A stretch of 64,000 nucleotides of DNA, from positions 101,398,709 through 101,462,708 of the forward strand of contig CM066737.1 of assembly GCA_033961575.1 (NCBI GenBank). The letters run 5' to 3'. This stretch comes from Aselliscus stoliczkanus (lineage: Eukaryota; Chordata; Mammalia; Chiroptera; Hipposideridae). Both the position numbers and the translations under genes were made by a program. Positions 10,661-22,245 of this stretch are shown here, one piece after another; position 1 is the stretch's first letter; every line of letters begins with the position of its first letter. The notes beneath the pieces were generated by a model. It made no database searches. It was not told the origin of the DNA and worked only from the letters and a program-made list of their open reading frames with translations.

Positions 10661-13294
10661 TCCAGAAAAGGCACTTCACTTTTATAGGTATCGTTTCCTT
10701 TAATGACCTTAAAATGAGGGTATCAGACTGGGATTAACCATGAAGCCACGTTCTACCATTCTATGAGTCCAGGACCCACAAATAAGGAAGTGGCACAACG
10801 CTTCTGAAATTGGAGCTGCAGGAGAAGTTCATGGGCCTGACTCTTCCCACCCCTGCTTTTCTGTCCGCTCCATGAAATGGGCAAGGGCCCACAAGCCCTG
10901 GGGATGCTTTGTCTTACACAAGATGGGGGCACAGCAGCCTCCCCAGGCAGGCCATGCAGGAGGCCCTCCTGCCTGGGGCTGGCTCTGTAGTCCTCCCTTC
11001 CTGTGGATGTGAACAGCTTCCCCTTTGTTTGTCCCTCTGATCCCATCTGCTCAGCAACTGCCCAAATTCAATTCAGGCGTCGTGTGCCTCCAGCCTCCAG
11101 TGGCGCATTGTCTCTTAGGAATCACTCCAATCCCCCCAAACAAAGGACCTCAAATCTGAATAAGCCCTCTGACATCAGCCTGGCGGTCAGGATGCTGAGC
11201 AGGACAGTCCCCATGCCTGCCTCTTTGAAACCCTTTGGCTTTGCTGACCTTTGTCTAGCCTCCCTTTGCAATGCACTCCCCTGTCACCGAGTCAGGCCAG
11301 ACGCCACATCTCCTGGTGGACTTAGACACTGTGCCGAGCCAACAGGACACCTCCATATTTTGTGACCTAAAGCATTGCTTTTTTGAAGTTCAGCTTTGTC
11401 CTTTTGCAGAAATTAACCTCCATAGAATCTGATTTGTGAATAGCTGACCTCATCATCATCAGGGTAGCGCTAGACAGGATTCTGTGGTTGTCTCTGACTG
11501 GGAAGCATGAGGAAGCATATTCTCTGGAAATTCTTCAGCTTCACAATTTAGTTGTAACTCACTTTACTTTCTTTCTAATCCTTATGGAAAGAGATTCTGT
11601 CTTCTTCTAGAGGTAGATTTGTCCCAGTTTAAACCTGTAATCACATATATTTATTTCATCATTCATTATGCTTGGAATCTAAGTTAAAGATCAAGCTCCC
11701 ATCTCCTTGTGGTGCTTTCGATGGAGCTCAGATGGTGGGTTTTGCTGATGCCAAAACCTAACAGAATAAAGGTCTACCACAAACTCATCTTCAAGGTTGA
11801 TGCCATACACCTGCCTGGAAGATAGGCATAGAATGCCCCGTTTTTTCTGCCTTTTTTGGGGGTTGGTCCTTGACTTGCTTGGACATGAGAAGAGTCATTG
11901 CTTTGCTTCCAATCTGGCAAGTCTTTGCTGCTATTTCAATAAGTTTTATGACTCATATTTCAATTTACCACCACAGATCATTTTATGGAAAATCAAGATA
12001 AGAATTCCCCTAAAGTTTCCTTCCTGGAAAAATTAAGTTCATCATACACCAAAGAAGCATGATAGCATAGTCTTCCAATGCTTCTTAGAATGGAAAAAAA
12101 TATTTGCAAAGAAAATTTGTCAAAGGTTTCATGCTGTGAACAAGAACAACTTGTTGATTAGTCAACTTAGTACACATTTATGGAATGTTTCCTACGTGTC
12201 AGACAGTAGCTAGATGTATGCCATAATGAGACCAATCCATTCAGGAACATATTTGTAGTTTTTCTTCAGGAAAAAGAAGCAATTTATTGAGTTCCTTAAA
12301 TACTTTTGTAAGAAACAAAAAGGAAAATGGTGGTGGCCTCAAATCACTCCAGTGGTAGAACAATAAATGGCTCACGAATAAATCACAAATCTGACTCCAC
12401 CTAAGACAGAACAAACCTTCCAGAACCTTCTTCTATACCATGCATGTGGGTCTCTGACAAGATAGAGATAATAAGAGACACTGTTACCCAGGATGAGCCT
12501 GCTCTAAGAAAAAGCCAATGTTTTCAGAGCATGTACAGGTCTGCAGGCAAGCTTTAAAAAATTCCTCACTGATTACAAAGGCAGGGAAACCCTGTCAAAT
12601 AAATGAAGGGGAAATAGGTCAAGGGGTTTAAGAAAGCAGAGTGACTGAGTTAAGTGTTCCCTTCTTCAGTGTTTTAAGAAGGGGGTAAGTCAGTGGTTAT
12701 TTCTAACATCACAGAATCTACTCAAGAGTCATCGTTGAACAGTCCCCAAACCTGAAATATGCCATAGTGGGTGTCATTCCATGTCTGAGGTTCTTGACTG
12801 ATACATCAATTGTAGAATGTCAAAACCAGAAAGGACTTCAGAAATGATCTGGTAGCAGTTCTTAACCAGAAATGGTGCTGCCTCCTTCAGGTATTTGGCA
12901 GCGCATGGGGTGTTTTTGGTTTTGCCATGACTGTAGGAGCCCTCACCCCTTCCCTCAAAGGTTTTAGTAGGCATGGCCAGAGATGCTAGATGACTTTGGA
13001 TATCCAGTTCACCCCATGCAACAAGTCATTGTTCCACCGAAACTACCTATCACACTCCAGTTGAAGCAGCCTATGACCCTCATTTTATAGAAGAGTTGAT
13101 ATCTCAAGAAATGAAGCTAATTGCCCAAAGACAGACAGAGACAATGATAGGGCTGGGGTTGGTAATCTGGGGTTTTATATTGAACTTCAGGATATGAGAT
13201 CATTGCTTTTTTTTAAAGGACATTCTGATATGTTGCCTCAAAATGGATTTCCCCCCACCAAAAACCAACCCTGAGAGAAAGACTCAAGTGTAAG
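10661..13294. other. Long stretch without recognised genes
   Basis: About 2.6 kb. Positions 12165-12260 (CACATTTATGGAATGTTTCC, TACGTGTCAGACAGTAGC) are a probable short reverse L2 fragment. Positions 12810-12860 and 13060-13150 resemble degenerate SINE text (GAAAGGACTTCAGAAATGAT; CATTTTATAGAAGAG). The 120-codon frame at 11003-11365 shows no known motif. Confidence 0.45.
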
Positions 13295-13296
13295 TA

Positions 13297-13827
13297 CAGA
13301 TGGTCCTGGCTTATAATTGTTCGACACAATGATTTTTTTCAACTTTATGATGGTGCAAAAGTGATATGTATTCAGTAGAAACCATCTACTTCGAGTTTTG
13401 AATTGGATCTTTTCCAGAGCTAGCAATATGTGGTACAATAGTCTCGTGATGTGGGCGGTGGCAGCCACAGCTCCCAGTCAGCCACGTGATTGCGTGGGTC
13501 AACTACCCGTACTCTACGTGTACTGTGTTGTCTGTGGTTTTTGGATTTTGTGTTTTGAGTTTTCACATCCTATCATGCTTACAAAGCACCCACCTGTGTC
13601 TCCTGCTTCTGGTGAAAGGGAGAGGAAGGCAATAACTCTTGAGGTGAAACTCAAGATAACTGCCCACTGCAGGCAAATGTAAGTGTTCTGGGCATGCTTT
13701 AGGTAGGCTGGGCTAAGCTATAATGTTCTGAAGGTTAGGTGTATTAGATGCATTTTTGACTTACGATATTTTCAACTTACAATGGGTTTATTGAGACGTA
13801 ACTCCATCGTAAGTTTAGGAGCATCTA
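13297..13827 (+). mobile_element. Tigger-family (TcMar) element, internally deleted
   Basis: The ends form inverted repeats: 5' CAGATGGTCCTGGCTTATAA against the reverse complement of the 3' end, TAGATGCTCCTAAACTTACG. They are flanked by TA at 13295-13296 and 13828-13829. Internal text such as TTCAACTTTATGATGGTGCA and TTCAACTTACAATGGGTTTA is typical of Tigger elements. Within it, around 13584-13670, the frame reads HPPVSPASGERERKAITLEV, which matches the start of the pogo/Tigger DNA-binding helix-turn-helix. At 531 bp it lacks nearly all of the transposase, so it is a non-autonomous deletion derivative. Confidence 0.85.
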
Positions 13828-13829
13828 TA

Positions 13830-14829
13830 GTATATTTGGGAAGCATGGTATCAGAGTGGGAAAATGAGACAGGGAAGGGAAGGCAGCCATAAAGGGTAGA
13901 TTATCAAACAGCTTCCCACCATGAACAATGGAGGTTCAATCTTGTTGCAGGACTCTGGGGCATACTGTAAAAAAAAAAAGCTCAGAGCTGTCCCACCAGA
14001 GGAGTGAGGAAGCTGGGGTATTGATCCTCCAGCTTCGTCCTTCATTGATGGAAGGTCACTCCCAGGTGCATTAATGCCCAGGTACTTCTGGCCCGTCCTG
14101 TTCACCGGCTGAGAAAAAGTTCTCAGGCTGAGAACTGTAGCTACTTGGAGAAGGATGCTGACCAGGTATGCACCAGAGCATTGAATCCTAAGAGCACATG
14201 GGTGAACATCAACAGCATCTGTTAGAGATGCAAAGGCCAAAATTGAACAGTGAGTCTAGTCACTTATTCAGTTCATGAATCAAACATCCTGGACTTGTAG
14301 AAGTTGTTGGAATTTATTTTTTAAACACTTGCCTTTATGTTTCGAATAGTTTATACCATTAAACTGTGGACTCCCAAAGCAGATTTGCCCAAGGGTCTCT
14401 CATGAAGCCACAGACTCTGGGGAGTTACCATTTATGGGGCCACTAGAGTGATAACTGCACTTTTTTCTCTCTCTCTAAAATTGTTGCTGCTTTCCCAGCC
14501 CCAGTCCCTAACATTCAGAACATGAGAGCTATAGCAACACAAAACATACCAAAGGCCACCAATGTTTCTTACCACACTGGGTTCTAAGGATACATGCAGG
14601 GTAAGCAAAGGTAGTCATGGTCGTGAGAGAAAAAAACAAAACATGGTGTCGCTTCCAAGAAGCAAATGTCCCAGGCATCACTAACCAGGCACATTTTCTA
14701 ATGTTCTGTCATCAAAATATACAATTTTCTGTTCATGAAATCAAGTTGTGGTCCCAATCTTATGAATTCCTTCCAAAGACAAATCAGCTGCCAAGGCATC
14801 ATGTGTCCTGGGAAAAGAGTATTAATGTG

Positions 14830-14831
<2 letters not shown>
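13830..14831. other. Unassigned non-coding DNA
   Basis: No gene or repeat recognised. The minus-strand open frame at 13851-14240 has no known motif. Confidence 0.45.

Positions 14832-14870
<39 letters not shown>
14832..14870. repeat. (AC)n microsatellite
   Basis: About 19 uninterrupted AC units. Confidence 0.97.
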
Positions 14871-14873
<3 letters not shown>

Positions 14874-15064
14874 GGCCTTTCAGACTACATACCCTGAAGA
14901 AGCCTCTCTTTCTCTCAGTAGGTGAGAGAAATCATCAAAAGAGAAATTAGTAAAATATCACACTCATAGACTCCCTTAATTTGGTTTTATAATTAATTCT
15001 TTTAAGTGCTGACAAGACTTTTGTTCGTAGAAAGTGAATATTAATGGAAAGAGAAGGGAAACCA

Positions 15065-15285
15065 ACAATTTATTGGACACACTGTTACACACTTTTGTAT
15101 CTATGTCATTTAATCTTCAAAACAGCCCTCAGAATAGGCATTATTATTAATCACATTGTCCAGGCCACAAATCAAGACTTAGAGAGGTTGTGAGGCCTGC
15201 CCAAGGCCATAGACCCCGCAGGGTTGTATGAGGATGCAAATCCAGTTTTGTTAAGACCCAAGGCCGTGTCCATGACCCTCAAGTA
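15065..15285 (-). mobile_element. MIR SINE
   Basis: Reverse MIR: CAATTTATTGGACACACTGT, GTCATTTAATCTTCAAAACA, GGCATTATTATTAATCAC, AGACTTAGAGAGGTTGTG, CCTGCCCAAGGCCATAGAC. Confidence 0.75.
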
Positions 15286-15704
15286 TGCCCATCTTCCTAG
15301 CGGAAGTCAGCACTTTGTGCTCAGAAGTGATAACTCCCTGATTGCATTAAATACATTTTTATAGCCCATAATTTGAAAAAACAAAAACAAACCAACAACA
15401 TGAAGCCTTACAAAAAAAAAGATTGTTGAAAAATAAGTAAAGGACTTAGAGTAATAAACTGTCTAACCACACGGACTCATGCACTTGGGAAGACTGTATA
15501 TAAAGCCATGGTCAATGACCTTCACTTCTCCAAGAGCTTTGACCTGCCTGTATTTCTTTGATGCCTCAGTGCTCCTGTGGTGCTGGTGGGGAGGGTTGGC
15601 AGAACAGACACCCGCCAGCAACTTAATAGGCTGCTTTGATGGTGCTTGTTGTTCATTATAGAAAATTTCACATATGAGGTCTTTGGTAGGCACTGCTCCG
15701 CCGG
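15286..15704. other. Unassigned non-coding DNA
   Basis: Nothing recognised. A-rich runs occur near 15380-15440. Confidence 0.4.
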
Positions 15705-15920
15705 CCTGATAGGAGTTATAACAATAGATTCAGCATCTCTACCTACAGGTGTTGTGCTAAGTGCGCTACATATATCATCTTGTTTATTCTCCACCATAGC
15801 TCTCTATGTAGATATTATTATTACCATTTCACAGATGAGGAAACTGAGGCTCAGAGACGTTCAGAACAGTGCCCAAGTTGCTTACTGGTGAATGGTAGGG
15901 TCAGACTAAAGCCAGGTGAG
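15705..15920 (-). mobile_element. MIR SINE
   Basis: Reverse MIR: ACAGGTGTTGTGCTAAGTGC, TATATCATCTTGTTTATTCT, ATTATTATTACCATTTCACA, GATGAGGAAACTGAGGCTCA, GTGCCCAAGTTGCTTACTGG. Confidence 0.85.
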
Positions 15921-16594
15921 CAGTTAGCTTACCCTAGCCCCACAGCCCCAGCCCCTTCCTTGGCTCTTTCCAACAATGCTGACATTTCCCCTGAAGTACC
16001 AAAATCTCACCTCCTCCCTGGAGACACTCCGTAGATTTCTCATGGTGATGTCTCAAGGTCTCAGAAACACATGATGAGGAGAGCGCTGAGGCTGATGCTC
16101 AGGAAAGCACCCTTCTGGTGCCATGGTCCATACCTTAACTGAATTCTTTACTGCTATTAAACTATCCAGGGGCCACCCTCTGCCACCTGTCCCCTCAAGG
16201 GCAGAAAATGCATCAGTCACCTCCGTTTCCTATGGCTCCAGCCTGGAGACGAGCATAGAATCAGGGTTGAAAAAGTGTGTGTTGATGGATTGGTTAATTG
16301 ATATAGAAATGGCTTCCACTTTGTCCTAATTAAAGCCAGAGCAAAGAAGCCCTCCTGACCTCGAGAGCCAAGTCATACTACCAATTACGGGAATATTCAG
16401 AGCCAACTTCTTATATATTTAAGATAATTTTTAAAAGGTAATTGTTAAAGGTTTGGAGGTGAGTCTGGTTTTTGTTTCTTAGTATAATATTTTAGGAGAC
16501 CAGTATTTCCCCACACTCCCTAAATGAGGCAGACAGTACACTCGAGGTATGCATAGTGTGCATGGCACGGAACAGAATTGCAAAGGATTCCCAC
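15921..16594. other. Unassigned non-coding DNA
   Basis: Nothing recognised. Confidence 0.45.
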
Positions 16595-16865
16595 TGGCAT
16601 CATCAGCAAATATTTATTGTTTACATTCTTGATGCCAGCTCCTGAGGACACAGGGATCAACATGAATGAATCAGGTCCCTCTGCCCTATGGAACTAACAG
16701 TCCAGGAGGAAAGACACACGTTGATTCCATCATTACACTTTGAATGCACAATAAAAAGGACAGAAAGCACTGAGGGTGAGAAGGTGGGTCTATCACAAAG
16801 GAATATCACCAGTTGGGGAGAACAGGCTTCCCTGGGGAAGCCTGGGGAGCAATCAAAAGGATGCT
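16595..16865 (-). mobile_element. L2 LINE 3' end
   Basis: Reverse L2: CAGCAAATATTTATTGTTTA, CTGAGGACACAGGGATCAAC, AGGTCCCTCTGCCCTATGGA, CTAACAGTCCAGGAGGAAAG, then GAACAGGCTTCCCTGGGGAA. Confidence 0.72.
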
Positions 16866-16887
16866 GAGCCACTAATGATATGAGGTA

Positions 16888-17045
16888 AGGGTAGAGAAAG
16901 CATAAGAATCTCCTGGGAATCATGTTAAACAGGAAAGTCTGACTCCATTGGTCAGGGGTGGAGCCTAAGATTCCACATTTCTAACCAGTTCCCAAGGTGA
17001 TGATACTAATAGTCCCAAGACTCCATTTTGAGCAGCAAGGGTCCA
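16888..17045. mobile_element. MER5A-type hAT-Charlie remnant
   Basis: AAGAATCTCCTGGGAATCAT, then GTCAGGGGTGGAGCCTAAG, then TTTCTAACCAGTTCCCAAGG, and TCCATTTTGAGCAGCAAGGG. This follows the MER5A order (CACCTGGGAACTTG, GGGTGGGGCCCAG, TTTTAACAAGCCC) with a degraded 5' end. Confidence 0.68.
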
Positions 17046-17153
17046 AGAGAATAAGGCATCATCCATTTGCTCACTGGTGACAAATAAGCACTTAACACAT
17101 CTCCAGAAACTTGAGAAATGTCATGCTCCTTAACCAAATTTCTTCCAGGGACA

Positions 17154-17198
17154 CCCCCGCCCCCCCCCCAACTCGGCCCCCCCCCCCCCCCCCCCGCC
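17154..17198. repeat. Poly(C) tract, C19 at its core
   Basis: A run of nine C at 17161-17169, then a run of nineteen C at 17177-17195, with single G interruptions. The complementary strand is G-rich and could form a quadruplex. Such runs are often length-variable and prone to sequencing error. Confidence 0.95.
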
Positions 17199-18436
17199 AA
17201 ACCACTCAGCAGAACTGGAAACCTACTGAGCAGATACAAATAGCCCACTCCATCCAACAGCCTGGCTGGAGAGGAGATAGGAGATTTGAATGCAGACACC
17301 ACCGGAGTGTTTGTAAAACTCACTGTCAAGTTCTCCTCAAGCAATTTTTACATTACTAGCACCTCTTTGTTTTTTCATTATTAGCTCCTTTAAGAAGGGC
17401 GCTTTATTAGCTCTATCTTGGAGTCGTTGCAGGGAAAGCACCTTTTTTCTTTCCTCTCTGTGGCCCAGAACTAGAGGCGACAAGTCTCCCTCAGCTACCA
17501 CCGAAGAACCAAAAGTCACTAAGTATGCACATCTAGGGAGTCTTGAAAGGAAGTGAAAGGCACAGGTCAACAGGGAAGACCAAAGGGGGAAACAAAAAAA
17601 CAAATAAACAAAGTAAACAGGATATATATAGTTGAGTTTTAGCTGACTTCCTGTGCTATGTATGAACTCCACACTGTCATCTCCCAAGCATGAAATCTCC
17701 TCATGAGAATGAAACTTAAAAGCTTTCTCTTGGGACAAATCGAATTCTGATGAGGATGCCCTTTTCATGCTTTTCAAGACCTACTGTGAACTGATTTTTG
17801 TTTGTTTGTTTGTTTTAGGGAAAATGTACAGAGTGGCAAGAACTGAAGGAATAATTCAAAGACTGAGTTGGAGTCTGTGAACAAACTCTGGGAGGCTCAG
17901 TCTCATTTCTGTTTCATGCTGCCTGTCTGTACTGGGAATGCGGGGGAGTGGATGTTTTTTCCCTAGAAAACAGCGTGTCAGCTCTCTTCACCAGCTCAGT
18001 GACACTAAAGGCATTGCAGCGTTAACCAAACTGGAGCCAACTGGAGCTTGCACACTCTTGAGCAGGAATCAAGTCATCCCGGCATTCGACACTTTCTGGT
18101 CCCGCAGCCCCTCCGCACATCTCTTTTGATCGATCTTCCTGTGTGTGCCTGTGTTTACCTGTGTTTCCTAGCCGTACACACACTGGCATCTCACTAGCAG
18201 TTCTTAGCCCTCTGACACATAATAAAAGCATCCATTTCCAGCTAAATCAGACCTTCTGTTCAAAGTGTTTTCCCTAGAAAATACCACGTCTTCTAATTAA
18301 ATAACTAACTGAGCAGCAGGAAGGGATAATCTGAAAATTAGAGCAGCATTTCAGCTTACATAGCACCCTTCTTGACAAGTAGCCCATGGTAGTTGACAGG
18401 CTTCAGAAAGTCAAGTTGTGTTACCTTCCTGCTGGT
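17199..18436. other. Unassigned non-coding DNA
   Basis: About 1.2 kb without a recognised gene or repeat, apart from a short (TTTG)n run near 17800-17817. The minus-strand open frame at 17337-17777 has no recognisable motif. Confidence 0.45.
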
Positions 18437-18607
18437 GAAAGAAAGGAGGGAGGGAGGGAACAAAAGGAAAAGAAAGGAAAGGGAAGGGAGAGGAGGGGAG
18501 GGGACTGGGAGGGGAGGGGAGGGGTGAGGGAGAGGAGGGGAGGGAAAGAGAAAGAGAAAGACAGAGAAGGAAAAGAAGAGGGAGGGAGAGGAGATTAGAG
18601 GGAGGGG
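18437..18607. repeat. Polypurine (GGGA/GAAA)n tract
   Basis: About 170 bases that are almost wholly purine on the plus strand, made of GGGAGGGG, GAAAGAGAAAGAG and similar units. Mirror-symmetric purine tracts of this kind can form intramolecular triplexes. The charged open frames through it are artefacts of composition. Confidence 0.93.
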
Positions 18608-19090
18608 AAAAACACCCTGTAAGGCAGTGTGGTTTCAGAAAGAATGTCTGAGCCACATAGGGTAAGGTCGCGGTGTGCTGGGCAGCAAAGTCCATTATGG
18701 AAGTGGAGGTGAGAGGAGCAGCGGTTAGAGGTTCAAGGGAAAGAGAGGGAGACAACAGGGGAAAGTAGAGGCAGAGAGAGACGAGAATACGGAGAGAGGC
18801 ATTAAGAGGCCTTTGGGAGATCTCATTTAGCCCTGACCCTTCCTTAGGAAGACAGACAAAGCCAAGGCCCTTGTTCTCCTGGCTCTAGAATATATGTCTT
18901 CCTCAGCACCTTCGAGTGGTTTTTGAGACAAGGAAGACACTTTAAAGATGGACAGAGCTGAAGACCAGTACACCGATTGCAAAGGGCTACTCTACCTCCC
19001 ATAATTCCTTTACCTGGAGGGAGCAGACACCAAAGACACACACTGTGCATGGAGGGGGCCTGGAAGCTTGAGAGGGTGGGCAAGTCCAAG
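18608..19090. other. Unassigned non-coding DNA
   Basis: Nothing recognised. Confidence 0.45.
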
Positions 19091-19595
19091 CTGCCAGCGT
19101 GTCTCTCTTGGGTTGTTGCAATGACCTCCCGACTGGCTCCCTTTGTGGGCTCTGGCCTCCCAAAGTCTAGTCTCTACATGGTTCCGGAGTGCTCCTGTTA
19201 AGGTGAACATTTCCACCTAACGGCCTTTGCCCTGGTTCTTCTGTCTGCTGAAATGCTGTTCTCCAAAGACTCACACAGGACTGGTTCCTCTGCCTCATTT
19301 AGGCCTCTGCTCAAATGGCGTCTCCTCTGAGAGATCTCCTTTACTCCGTCTCTACAGTATTCTATCCCCTTACCCAGCTTCATTTGTTTTTACAGCACTT
19401 ATCACTACCTGACATCCTATCACCCATCATTTTGACTATTGTTTTCTCTGTTTCCCCCACTAGGAAGTCAGCTCCAGGAGGACAGAGGCTCTGATTGCTG
19501 TGTTTTCACTGCTACCTCTCCAATGCCTAGAACAGTGCCTGGCACGTGGTAGGCACTCAACAGATGCTGCTTCATGTTTAATGAAATGATCCTAG
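19091..19595 (+). mobile_element. L2 LINE 3' end, well preserved
   Basis: Long L2 3' text: TTTAGGCCTCTGCTCAAATG, GTCTCCTCTGAGAGATCTCC, ACAGCACTTATCACTACCTG, TGTTTCCCCCACTAGGAAGT, CAGCTCCAGGAGGACAGAGG, AGAACAGTGCCTGGCACGTG, GTAGGCACTCAACAGATGCT. This part encodes the end of the reverse-transcriptase protein and the 3' UTR in full elements; here only a decayed fragment remains. Confidence 0.88.
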
Positions 19596-21540
19596 GAGAG
19601 AGGAAGAAGAGGGAAGAGCCAGAAGGAGCTATCCTGGGAATGGCCATCTTACAGACAATATTCTGCAGGACTAGCATCAGGGAAGGTGTGGCTTTTGAAA
19701 GAGGTGTGGCTAGCTCAAGGTCTCAGGTATGATACCTCCTGGGTATACACAGGTCAACCCATCACATTCCCTGGTTATCACTCAGCTGTCAGTCTGCTGT
19801 TGGTTATAGTGTACTATGCTTATAAAGGAGGATGGTGGCCCAGGGCTGTCTAACTTTCCCAAATGACAGGTCTGGAACATTCTGAGGGGACCATATATTT
19901 ATAAATATTTGAAAAATGGGGCATTTCCAGTGTATCATATATTCATAGGGGTTGCCTTGAAATGTGGGTGTTTTATTTTTCTTTCTTCCTTTTTTGAAAG
20001 CCAGCAATCCTACCCTAAAGCTACACAAACAGAATTTGAAAAAGGGGTTAGTCAGTCAGCAGTCCCAGAGAGAGCTGGTTCTTCAGAGAAGAGTCAAAGA
20101 TTAGCTGCCATGAAGCTCCCTTGTGGGTAAATCCAGCACAGCTGCCACCCAAAGCAACCTGGAATCAGGAGTTCTATCAGGAATTCTCAGTGCTGAATGG
20201 CCTAGTTATTCATATGTACTCCAGGATTCAAGGGTCAGTCGCATCCTTAAGGAAAAATTCTCTCCTTTGTGGGTCTTAGTTATTTAAAAGCAAGGATGCT
20301 GTAACCAACACTAGACATAGAAAAGTCCTCTCCAGGAAGGAAGGTGGAGCCATACCGGAAGTGGGGGCAGAATCACCCCCACCTCAGGTGAGAACAAGAG
20401 AAAACAGTAGAACAAATCAATGGGCACCAATTACTTCGGGGGCAGAGTGGGGAAAGGAAAGTGAAGGAAGCAATATAGACACATAAGAGCAGAAGCGCAG
20501 AGAGGATGAAGATCTCACAGGCTTCAGCCAAGAAGAATTCAAATTCAAATTCAACTTGCAGATCAAACCAGCAGGTAGAGTTTCCAACCCAAAAACTCAC
20601 CATGCTTCTGGGTCCCTTTGAAGGTAGCAGTGAGTTCATAAAAGGAACAGTGAAGCTTATTTAAAAGGGAGTGTCTTGTGGCTCAGTAGATATCTTATCT
20701 AACTTACTTTAAGAATTCTAAGCAGTAAGAAACTCCAATGCCACCCCTGAATGCTCCTTTCTTTAAACTTGAAGACTAACAAAACTTTCTGTCAACACAT
20801 AGGAGCCTGAAGTGATTAAAGCACAAGGGAGCACTCCCTCTAGTGTGTCTGCTTTTAATCCTCAGAGAGTTTTTCTTCTAGACACACATACAAACAGCTT
20901 GGGATTTGTTTATGCTAACTGCAGAGGGCTTTGTGCAAGGAGCGGAGGGGGAGCCCCTGAGACCATGAAGTAAAGTGAAAGGGGAAACAGAGGCAAAAAT
21001 TGCCTTCCCCAGCCTGGAGTCAAGAGTGCTGGCCAAATTCAAGGACACTTGGTGTCAGGCAGTGGACTGCTCCTCCAGGTGCTTGGAAGGGGCAGACCAG
21101 GAAGCTGGCAGGGACCTCCTCCCTTTATCATTCAGGAGCCAAATCAGTCACTGGAAAGTTAAATGCTACCTTTATCATGTAACAAAGGACACAGTGGAGC
21201 GCCTCTTAATAAAGGCTAACTAAATAAACAAAGAGAAAATCTTGAGAAAACAATCTTCACACCTGGATACCCTCTTTATTACAGGCTCCAGTTTAGTTAT
21301 CACCCACCAAGCTGAGACCTTACATCAGAAACAAGCCAGAGAGGGTAAACTGGTCAGAGAAGGTAAAACTGGACATATCTTCCAGCTTTCAAAGCCCCCG
21401 AGAGGAAAATGTCTGGTCTGCACTCCAGATTGTTTTTGCAGTTTATTTGATTATCCATCTTGTGAATGAATCTGAAACTTGGTTCATTTTACTGTCAAGT
21501 TAATCCTCAGCTTCATTTCTAAGTAAGGTTGGGGACTTCA
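19596..21540. other. Unassigned non-coding DNA
   Basis: About 1.9 kb with no recognised gene or repeat. At 20534-20552 the hexamer ATTCAA is tandemly repeated three times. Confidence 0.45.
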
Positions 21541-21655
21541 TGTGCCATACACTCATGGTAATAATAACAAAAACAATTTCACTTATAGATCACTCACGAC
21601 ATGCTAGTTCAAAGTGCTTTACATGGATTAACTCATTAAATGCAAACCAAAGCTT
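21541..21655 (-). mobile_element. MIR SINE fragment
   Basis: Reverse MIR 3' portion: ACTTATAGATCACTCACGAC, ATGCTAGTTCAAAGTGCTTT, ACATGGATTAACTCATTAAA. Confidence 0.6.
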
Positions 21656-21770
21656 TTTTTTATAACTTCTGCAATGATAAATTATCTGTATCTCATTTCC
21701 CTCCTCCCATATAAATTCTCCCAAACTCAGAAATGTGCATAAAAATAATAGTCACATATTTAGTTGGTCT

Positions 21771-22245
21771 CTGTGTTAGACTATGAAAATGGCCCCAATC
21801 ATTCCTCTCCTGGTATCTCTGTCTCCTTGCTTGAGATCTTGCAGGCCCTCTCATCAAGAGGTGAAGTCTATTTCCAATACCCTTGGATCTAGGTGGGCTT
21901 GGCTATATGACTTGCCTTGGCCAATATGCTGCAATAGAAGTGGCATCGTATGAATTCTAAGCCTGGGTCTCAACAAGCCTTGCATACTTCTGTGCACATG
22001 TTTGGAATCCTGTGACCACCATGTGAGCAAGCCCAGGCTAGCCTGCTGGAGGAGGAGAGAGCGCCTCCGGGAGAGACACCCGATGTGATCAGTCAGTCCC
22101 CAGTTGACTGGACATATGACACAGTCCAGCTGAGATGCGCCAAGCTGGGCCCAGGCAGGAAAAACCACCCAGCTCAACTACAGACTACATACATGTTTGT
22201 TCTTTTTAGGCACTAAGTTTTGGGGTAGTTTGTCCCCCAACAAAG
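21771..22245 (+). mobile_element. Old solo LTR, MLT1-like (ERVL-MaLR)
   Basis: Typical MLT1 order: ATGACTTGCCTTGGCCAATA, CTGTGACCACCATGTGAGCA, AGCCCAGGCTAGCCTGCTGG, TCAGTCAGTCCCCAGTTGAC, CCACCCAGCTCAACTACAG, then GGCACTAAGTTTTGGGGTAG at the 3' end. No internal viral sequence adjoins it. Confidence 0.82.

Noticed and set aside
11003..11365. 120-codon frame in a GC-richer patch
   Set aside because: No motif, no start context of note, and no repeat or splice pattern to support an exon.
18386..18598. Highly charged Glu/Arg/Gly-rich frame
   Set aside because: Translation of a polypurine low-complexity tract.
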